Source of the DNA: Candolleomyces eurysporus
Lineage: Eukaryota; Basidiomycota; Agaricomycetes; Agaricales; Psathyrellaceae
Direction of reading: 5' to 3'
DNA length: 64,000 bases
NCBI GenBank assembly: GCA_027579435.1
Contig: JANBPK010000808.1
Location: forward strand, 248,001-312,000
Position numbers and translations under genes: made by a program
Shown: positions 56,193 through 64,000 of the stretch, piece by piece
How positions within the stretch are numbered: the first letter of the stretch is position 1
How the letters are laid out: the number at the start of each line of letters is the position of its first letter
Notes under the pieces: model-generated
Databases searched by the model: none
What the model saw: only the letters and a program-made list of their open reading frames with translations
Told to the model about the DNA's origin: nothing

Positions 56193-56560
56193 TCCTGACG
56201 GGCAATATAATACTTCCAGAGATGTTTACATTGACATTGACACACGATGGAGAGAAGAATGAGAACGCGTCGTGATATTTGATAAAGACAAATGGATGTA
56301 TAGCAACAGTAGTGACAAGCAAAGCAGGCGTCAAATGTGGAGAAGGGGGGTCGTTACAATACAGAATGTCGTGTGCGTTATGTGAAAGAAATCCTCGTGA
56401 TCTGGTTTGACAGAAGAAATTGAGAGAGCTTGACGGCGGCAGGGATATCTAGTAGTAAAACAATAATTTAAGATAAAAGAGCCAACAAACAAACAACACG
56501 CGGTGGGGTATCCTGGAAAAGCCCTGGGTGACTGGGGGTGAAGAAAGGGAAGCTACAGTA
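56193..56560. other. Convergent region TRM1/STE11, partly duplicated
   Basis: From about 56340 onward this is the 3' flank of STE11 and matches the 3' flank of the truncated kinase (51628-51840), for example ggtcgttacaatacagaa. No gene is seen. TRM1 and STE11 end tail-to-tail here. Confidence 0.55.
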
Positions 56561-59500
56561 TTAAGACGAAGGTATAGAATCAGTTGCAGGCGAAGAATCC
56601 TTCTCCTTGGATTTCTTGGATTTCTTCGCAATCCATGGGTGCTGAAGGAGCTCAGCAGCTCCTGGCCGAGCCTCGTGGTTGATCTCAAATGTGCGCTGCA
56701 AGAAATCTTGTGCTTCGGCTGAGATGTCAGACGGGATTGCCGGTTTGGCAGAAGAACCGATCTAATGAAAGCCGGTTAAAATTCTGACTTGCATGCGAAC
56801 GGAAGCAGGGACGAACCTTGAATATGGCTTGCATCTGTGTCAACTGAGCCCACGGGTGTTCACCCGTCAACATCTCAACGACAAGACACCCAACGCTCCA
56901 AATATCAGCTTTCTTAGTGTGCCCGGTCTGCTTCACCACTTCAGGGGCCATCCAGAACACAGAGCCTTGCAAAGAAGGTCGATGGAGACGGTTGCCACCA
57001 AGAAGATCTGACGGCGAACAAAGATAAGCGCGAAGAAGAGAATCATGGAAACAGAGAACTCACTGTCATCAACCTTCTTGGAAATGCCGAAATCGGATAT
57101 TTTGACACCGCCTTTGTTGTCGACAAGGATATTGGCGCCCTTGATATCACGGTGGATGATATCACGCTCATGGAGGTAATCCAGACCCTGCAGAATTTGG
57201 CGGACGAAGTTTCTGACCAAGTTCTCTTCGAAAGCCCCGTAATTTGAAAGTAGAGTAGCGACAGATCCACCAGGGACGTATTCGAGGAAGATGTTGAGGA
57301 ACTCTTCGTCCAGTGAAGAGTCTATAAGAAAACAAAATAAGCAGCTAGCTTTGACACAGGGCTGAGGAAGACTTACAGAGATACCGTACGATGTTTGGGT
57401 GTTGCAAATTTTTGAGGAGCTCGATCTCAGTTTCCAAAGCACTAAGCATGCTCTTCTTCCGCTCCTGGTTCGGACCAGATCCAACAGGGAGCTCGACTTG
57501 CTTAACAGCCATAAGGAGACCATTGCTCGCATCCATTCCGAGATAGACCTTTCCAAAGGAACCAGCACCGATTAAAGCACCCTTGATCCACTTGTTGGCT
57601 ATAGGGGTATGCGTCAGAATCCCGAAAAAGATCCCCAATATTGATTTGCAAGGAGGCACACTCACCAGTCCGAACAGGAATAGCAATGTCAAACTCATCA
57701 TCGCTCTCCTCATCCTCATCTTGATCGTCTTCGTCGGCGTTCAACGTCGTTCCCTCAACGTCATCGCCCACAGTCTCGTCGTCATCATCCGCTTCCACAA
57801 CGACGTCCTCATCCTCATTCTCGACCTTTGTCCAGTCATCCAAGTCCGGATTGGTCATTTCAGGCACCTTGCTCACTCTCCTGCTCTCCACCTCCGCCGT
57901 GATTTCGTCGACGGTCATCAAGCTCGCAGTATCCGAGACGTCTCGGTTGCTTCGGAGCTCTGAGAGGTAGCTCAACCGTTTAGAATTGATCGACATGGCT
58001 CTCGAGACCGGTCGAGTATTACCAGTAAACTCTCCCATCGAATCAGAGAAATCGCCCGTCGGAATAGGGGGCAAGAGCTGGGGAGCAGGCGGGTTCGACG
58101 GTCCTCCTCCAACATCATCGTCCGACAAGTCCCTGGAACGCCCATCCTCCGTCGAGAGCGACATCCTCGGTATAGGTTCACCGTCATACTTCTCAGGAGG
58201 CGGCGGCGGTAACGAAGAAAGCGAAGCTCGCGACGGCGAGATCGATCTCCGACTCTGCGATCCTTGTGTGCTCGTGCTGAACCGCGAAGCGGGGGGCTGC
58301 TGGAATGATGAAGCGATACTCTGTCGTTTGCTCGTCCCATGGCGCATCAGCATGCTGTGACGGGCGGTGCGAAGCACCTTCTTCTCCGCCATTGGGAAGT
58401 ACTCTGGTAAGTGATCTGTAATAAGCTCGCTCGGTGGACGCTGGCCGAAAAAGTTTCGTAATTTGGAAGGTCGCTTAGCCTTGGGCCATGCGCTGTTGAG
58501 GGTTTCATCAGAGGCAGCAGCAGTGGGGGANGGGGGGATCCGAGAGCGCCGTCTCAGGATTCCGCACGCCAAGTCCACTGAGAATACTGATCGAGCTCGC
58601 GCGTTTAGTCGCCTTGCTGGTCTGGCCAGGCGAAAGGTATTTGCTGCTTGCAATGGACATGGGACTGGTGCTGCGATCGTCGCGACGCAGTCTACGGACT
58701 ATCAGGCCATGTCCACGAGCTGGATGATCTGGAGCGCTGCAAATGGACAACAGCTGCATTTCGGTCAACGGCTCGCCTAAAAAAAACACATTCATCAGCC
58801 CTGACTCATTTTCCGAACGATTGGATTTCATCTTACCAATGCCCTCATCGTTACTATCCTGCCAAACACCCCACCCGTCAACGTTGAAATGCTCCTCAGA
58901 AGGCGACTCGGTACCGGGGTTTCTGAGGGTAGTCTTTCCAATCTTTTTGAGGACCTTTTCAATAACTTCTTGGCCCCTGGAACAATTGGTGACATCGATC
59001 GTAAATGAGGTGCCCTCTTCAGGGATGACAAACTTGACGATTTTCTTCTTGATGTCATCTAAGCTAGGACCTTGGCTATAAGGCCCACGAGTCGAGGGGT
59101 ATCCCTGTGAAGGAGGGGAAGGTGTTCCAGGCGTGCTGTGATAAGCAGAAAAGGCTTCCTCGATAGGGGATAAATTGTGACCCTGATGGGCCGGAGGATG
59201 TAACGTTGTTGGTTGTGCGTTTGCGTAAGGATGATTTCCAAGCCTTGATACGCCCAACTTTCCACTCGGAGGGGAGGTTGCGCCGAGACCATTTTTGTTG
59301 ACTGGTCCGCGTACTCGAGGAGGAGGTGGAGGTAGCGGCGAAGTTGAGCGACTTGGCTGCTTTGACCAACTCGTAGGGGTAGAGAGTTGGCTTTGGTTGT
59401 GCGGTGTTGGGGGAAGGGGCTGAGATGTGTAAGCTGGTGCTTCAGATGACGAATTTGCCCATGGCCGGGGTGTAGTTGCCGGACGAGTAGCATGAGATGG

Positions 59501-60334
59501 CAGTGGAGGAGGCTGTCCTTTAGGGGGTGGCGGAAGGGGCGGTAAATGAGAACGATGGCTGCCACCCGGGGTGGATAGACTGCCACTGGGTGCACCGTTC
59601 TGGAGATTGGGAGGGACGACCACGGTCTGATTGGGCTGAGGCAATGGTCTGATCGGTGGCAAGGCAGTGGTTCGGGCAGTGGCAGAATCGGGTGTGGTAT
59701 CCCTAATAATATCTGGAAGATCACCTTTGTTGGCATTTGGTTGGAGATGAAGGGGAGGTGGTCTGCCGTGTTCCTTTCGTGATAGTACGCGCCCAGAGCC
59801 GGAGTCTTCCAACTTGGCCGCGCTGACGTCCAGAGACGAACGCGAGAGGGATTCACCAAGCCGAGAAGGGGCCATTCTGGACGCAGTGCGTTGGCGGAGA
59901 ATTCTGACGCCATTGAGGATTCTAATACGGTCGCCGATGCTGGTGATGCTCATTTCTCTGAGGGCGTCCTGGTCGAGCTCCAAAAGGAGGTCACCCAGGA
60001 TCTCATGGGTCCTGAAGGCCTCTGCATGAGCGCCGCACTTCATATCCACCAGCCATCGCGATACATGAGAGTGGTTCCAGGTGCGCAGATACTCTGCGAA
60101 CGCGACGCCTTCAGGGGGTTCGAGGACATTCTGCTGCTGGGAGGCGTTTGGGACGGGGGAGCCGTGGTACTGCGCTCTGAGATCGGCATTGCTGTTGAGG
60201 TTCATAAGCGAGCGCGGGGTGTAGTAGGTTGAATACGGGGAGGAGGAGTTGGTTGTCGGGGACGAGGGCTTTGAGGGAGAGTGGGGGCTGGATTCGGAGG
60301 AGAGAAAGGAGGCCTGTGCTGCCAGAGCGGACAT
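56561..60334 (-). CDS. STE11: MAP kinase kinase kinase Ste11
   Basis: Ste11 is the MAPKKK of the pheromone/filamentation (and osmotic) pathways. It starts [20 protein letters not shown]; the ATG is at 60332-60334. The SAM domain includes [20 protein letters not shown] and [21 protein letters not shown] long Pro/Ser-rich linker (SH3-ligand-like PPPP tracts, about 59300-59700) follows. The Ste11 ubiquitin-like domain is [18 protein letters not shown] and onward. A second linker ends in a very acidic tract. The kinase domain has [43 protein letters not shown] and [19 protein letters not shown]. It ends [12 protein letters not shown]. The N at 58531 breaks the frame; without it the text is [20 protein letters not shown]. 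Its truncated copy is at 51840-53170. Confidence 0.94.
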
Positions 60335-61025
60335 GGGAGGGGTCAACTGAGGGTCAGGGAGTAGCAATTAGAGGGCCCATACGGAGGACAAGGAGGACAA
60401 GGACGAGCACAACTAAAGTTCACTATTGTGTGCGACTGGCCGGCCCTAAGCTCGTTTTCCCACACTCTGCCGCCTTGCTTCCCTTCTGAGCTGGCGTCGG
60501 GCAGGATTGACAGGAACGGAATAGTACAGGGACGCAGGGACACCTGGTTATCGCCACACCGAGGAGACCGGCTCCTGCTCCAGTCCGACGAGTCTCGTGG
60601 GCATGGCACCCGGCACCATACCCAATCCGCGCTGGGCTCCCCGGTCTGCACGGCTCCAGATCGCGAGTCTCATAGAGTAGGGAACGGAGCGCATCGCAAT
60701 ATATATCTGTTGCATGTATCTACAAGGGACATAGTGCGGTTCTGGGTGCCGTGAGGACAGAGGCAATGCTGAACCCTTTGGCCGATCTCCGCAAGGGCAG
60801 GTCGGGCGTTTTGAATGTTGGCAGTGATAGACCAAACTGGGGTAAACAAAGAATTTGGGCGCTGTCGACGGATTCAGTCACAAACGTCCAAAACTATATT
60901 TCACTCATTTCGATTGCCCTCGCCCCTGCCACGCGTTCCTTCCTTTTCATCTTCCACCATCCTCATCGATTATCTCTCCCAATCCCAGCAATCTACCACC
61001 TGCTGGCACTTCTCCTCCTGCCGCC
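60335..61025. promoter_or_regulatory. Divergent promoter region, STE11 / alpha-1,3-glucan synthase
   Basis: This 691-base region lies between two divergent starts. A TATATAT element is at 60700-60706, about 320 bases before the synthase start. A long pyrimidine-rich tract (about 60900-61020) leads to it, typical of highly expressed fungal genes. Open frames crossing the region show no family content. Confidence 0.5.
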
Positions 61026-64000
61026 ATGAAGCTCTCATGGCTTTCGTCTCTGTCTCTGCTCGCCGCCTCCGCGCTCGCCTCCCCTTATCGCGAGGACCTC
61101 GTCGGCTACAATCTCAACGTCGTCAAGGACGCCCAGTCGCCCACCCAGTATGATAGCGAGCGGCCCAACACCACCTACACCCCCTCGCCGCTCAACTGGC
61201 GTGAACTGCCAACCTACACCATCCTCATGGACAAATTTGCCGATGGCGACCCCTCCAACAACGATTTCTTCAAAAGTCCCTACGAGTGGGATTGGCGGGA
61301 GACCCAGCTGCGCTCTGGAGGCGATCTGAGAGGCCTCGAGGCAAAACTCGATTATCTGCAAGGCATNGGGTGTCAGGGTCATCTTCATGTCTGGTACCCC
61401 CTTCCTGAACATGCTCTGGCAAGCCGACAGTACGTCCAAGCGATTTCATCATTTCCTTCTCCCCGTTCACCATCCACGTTGCCAGGTTATTCGCCCCTCG
61501 ATTTCAGTGTCCTCGATCCGCATTGGGGCAACATCGACGACTGGCGCCATGTCATTGATGCCATTCATGCCCGCGGAATGTACTTTATGGCTGATTTCAC
61601 TGTCGGAACTATGTCAGATCTGATCGGATGGAAGGGGTAAGTTGCATCGGAATTCGTCTGCGATATGTCTAACGAGTCGTGCATCAGATTCCTCAACAAG
61701 AGTGCGGACTTTGATCTCAACGAATACAACGCTCTCTACAAGCATCCAAAATATGTTCCTTGGGGCTTCGACGAGTACGCAGACTTCAAGGTATGGAGTT
61801 ACGTGCTTTTCCCAATACATTTTTACTCATTCTTCTCAGATCTCAAACGAGCGAAACAAGTCGTGTGAGATGCCAAAATTCTGGGTGGACGACGGTACAA
61901 TCGTCGAAGTACAAACTAATGGCTGTCTCCTGTCCGACTTCGACCAGTACGGTGACATGGAGGCTTTCGGTGTCCACCCAGACTGGAAGCGTCAGCTCTC
62001 CAAGTTCGCCTCCGTGCAAGACCGACTTCGTGAATGGCGGCCTGATGTCATGGAGCGCATCCAAGTCTTCTCATGCATGGCCATCAAGGCCCTGGATTTC
62101 GACGCCATTCGTATTGATAAAGCCCTTCAAGTCTCAGTCGATGGTATGGCCAATTGGGCTACCCACACCCGAGAATGTGCTGCTCGGCTTGGCAAAACCA
62201 ATTTCTTCATTCCTGGCGAAGTCACTGGTGGTGACACCTTTGGTGCCTTGTACATGTAAGTGGAGTTTCTTGGTGACCTCTCAGCTCGTACTTACTCCCG
62301 TCAGGGGTCGTGGTCGCACACCTACACAGAGGCCAGGTGGATTCCTCGCCGCAGCCAACGTCAGCGCTACCGATAATCAATACTTTTTGCGAGAAGCTGG
62401 CCACAACTCCTTGGACTCGGTCGCTTTCCACTACTCCATCTATCGTGCTATGGCTCGCATCCTTGGCATGGACGGAAACTTGCAAGTCGCTTTCGACACG
62501 AATGCTGACCTCGTCGACGCTTGGAATCAGATCTTCGTCAGCAACGATTTGTTGAACCCTACATCTGGCGACGTCGATCCCCGACACATGTACGGAACCA
62601 GCAATTTCGATATCTTCCGTTGGCAGAGCTTGGAAAATGGCACCCAGAGAGTCGCTGTTGGAACTTTTATCACTTCCCTCGTCATGCCTGGTATTCCATT
62701 GGTACGTACAGCTTCTATCTGTTCAGCTGTTAATCTGAAACCGTTTGCAGTTGTATTATGGCGAAGAGCAAAATTTCTACCTTTTCGACAACGGTGCATC
62801 CAATTACCTTTACGGGTAAGATCTTCGCTTCCAGTCTTGGTATAATATGCTCACGCGCCTCCAGACGTCAAGCAATGTTCAGCACAACCGCCTGGAAACG
62901 ACATGGGTGCTATCAACTGGGGTCTGAGCAATACTTCAACATGCCCCTCACAAAGGCCCTCATTGGATGCCAAGACGAATGGAACTCGCTTGATCATTTC
63001 GATCCCACCGCCAATACACGTCGACTCTTTTCTCATTTCTTCCAGCTGCGTAGAACATATGGTGTCCTTCAGGATGGGTTCGGATTGCGCAACTTGCGTA
63101 AATGGACATACGAAATCAAACGACCGGGGTCCAACAACACCGCAACGGAAATGGGTGCTTGGGCTTTTGTTCGTGAAGAACTCACCGGATTCCAAAACGT
63201 ATCAGGTCAATTCCAAGATCCCGTCATGCTTGTGTTCACGAACGAAAATCACACCACCTCCTACACCTTCCCTTGCAAGGGTGACGAGAGTAACTTCACT
63301 CCCTTTGAACCTGGCACCATCCGAAATCTCTTCTATCCCTACGAAAACTACACCACCGAAGCTTCCGCCGAGGCTATTCCAGGCCGTCCAGATAACGAGA
63401 CTTTTGGCTGTATCCCTTCCATGACTCTGGAGCCTTACGGTTTCAAGGCATTTGTCCCCATCGAACAGTGGACTCCCCCAGCTCCCGCCCTTACCAAATT
63501 CAGTCCGGGCCACGATCATAGGATCAATTCTGATTCTGGGGATTCTAATGTCCAGGTGACGCTGGAATTCAACACCGTAATGGACTGCGACAGTGTCACC
63601 GAAAGCATCACGATCGAGGTGTCTTCCACCAGCCAGGGTACACCAACCTTCTCTACTGCACAATGTCAGCGCATGTCCAGCGCTGATCCCAACATCATTC
63701 CCGGAGGTGATGTTTCGGTGTGGTCATGGCAGGCGACGCTGCAGAACATCCCTGACGGTATCATCCTTTTGACGATCACCAGGCCTGCTGCCGCCCGATC
63801 AGCTACTTCCACCACCGGCGTAAGCTTTCCCATCCCTTGAATCTGCATTCATAGTCTGACTAATGTTCTTCTAGGCCGTTGACCATCTCCTCTTGAGAAA
63901 GGGTAAATCCGACAACGTCATGGTCTTCCCTGATAGCGACTACGATCCTGCCGCTCTTACTGAATCTGGTGGCCAATTCACCTTTACGCACAAGGCCGTT
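61026..64000 (+). CDS. Cell-wall alpha-1,3-glucan synthase (3' part outside the window)
   Basis: This is the N-terminal, extracellular portion of the Ags/Mok1 family. These multi-pass plasma-membrane enzymes make cell-wall alpha-1,3-glucan. A signal peptide (MKLSWLSSLSLLAASALAS) precedes YREDLVGYNLN. The GH13-type domain has SPLNWRELPTYTILMDKFAD, then RETQLRSGGDLRGLEAKLDY and LDPHWGNIDDWRHVIDAIHA. Catalytic-site equivalents are IKALDFDAIRIDKALQ and FFIPGEVTGGDT. LREAGHNSLDSVAFHY and PGIPLLYYGEEQNFYLFDNG follow. The visible part ends GGQFTFTHKAV, still before the glycogen-synthase-like GT5 domain and membrane helices. The N at 61367 breaks the frame; without it the text is LQGMGVRVIFMSGTPF. 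About seven introns are seen. Confidence 0.94.

Noticed and set aside
59059..59913. A 284-codon minus-strand frame inside STE11
   Set aside because: It is a different frame of the Pro/Ser-rich linker exon; the other frame carries the SAM, linker and ubiquitin-like sequence continuously.
9674..63999. A single alpha-glucan gene cluster (amylase to glucan synthase)
   Set aside because: About 49 kb of mostly unrelated housekeeping genes separates them, so any link is functional at most, not a cluster.

Overview
The window is a gene-dense, intron-rich nuclear segment of a basidiomycete fungus, most likely an Agaricomycete (mushroom-forming class). The evidence is the architecture: many introns of about 45-65 bases with CTAAC-like branch points, compact spacing, and frequent head-to-head and tail-to-tail neighbours. 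It is also the gene content: a cell-wall alpha-1,3-glucan synthase, a fungal tetraspanin, Bmt2, Ste11, and two families known to be expanded in Agaricomycetes (an F-box/zinc-finger family and a P-loop ATPase family). I cannot fix the order or genus. All functions are read from motifs and remembered families; no search was run.

Layout. 1-7.4 kb: 3' part of a P-loop ATPase-like gene (-), the 25S rRNA methyltransferase BMT2 (+), a tetraspanin (-), the coactivator MBF1 (+) and gamma-tubulin (-). 7.5-14.3 kb: a spartin-type senescence-domain protein (+), then a secreted, probably GPI-anchored alpha-amylase (-) divergent from a sugar transporter (+). 14.5-21.7 kb: NOT1, the CCR4-NOT scaffold (+). 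22-28.7 kb: a cytochrome b561-type membrane protein, an NAD-dependent epimerase-like protein and mitochondrial 3-hydroxyisobutyrate dehydrogenase (all -), then an arrestin-like protein (+). 28.9-30.4 kb: a decayed F-box gene. 30.5-40 kb (-): the ARF-GEF Gea/GBF1, proteasome subunit alpha4 and a PPPDE(DeSI)-thioredoxin-PUL fusion. The fusion is head-to-head with a C78 (ZUFSP/Mug105-like) deubiquitinase (+). 41.9-50.2 kb: TFB3/MAT1, mitochondrial nuclease NUC1, mitoribosomal mL46, V-ATPase subunit H and TRAPPC13, alternating in strand.

50.2-60.3 kb is the unusual part. The full-length MAPKKK STE11 (56.6-60.3 kb) has a nearby truncated paralogue (51.8-53.2 kb). The paralogue keeps an open kinase domain but has lost the SAM and ubiquitin-like domains, and its DFG aspartate is a tyrosine. 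A further 5' scrap lies at 50.2 kb. These pieces sit in a rearranged tandem duplication with the copper chaperone ATX1, a shared ~350-base flank, and TRM1. The window ends inside alpha-1,3-glucan synthase (61.0 kb onward), which is divergent from STE11.

Sequence quality: ten single N bases are present, most beside homopolymers. In all six that fall in exons, dropping the N restores the conserved reading frame, so those apparent frameshifts are consensus artefacts. The F-box gene at 29 kb is different: its frame breaks contain no N.
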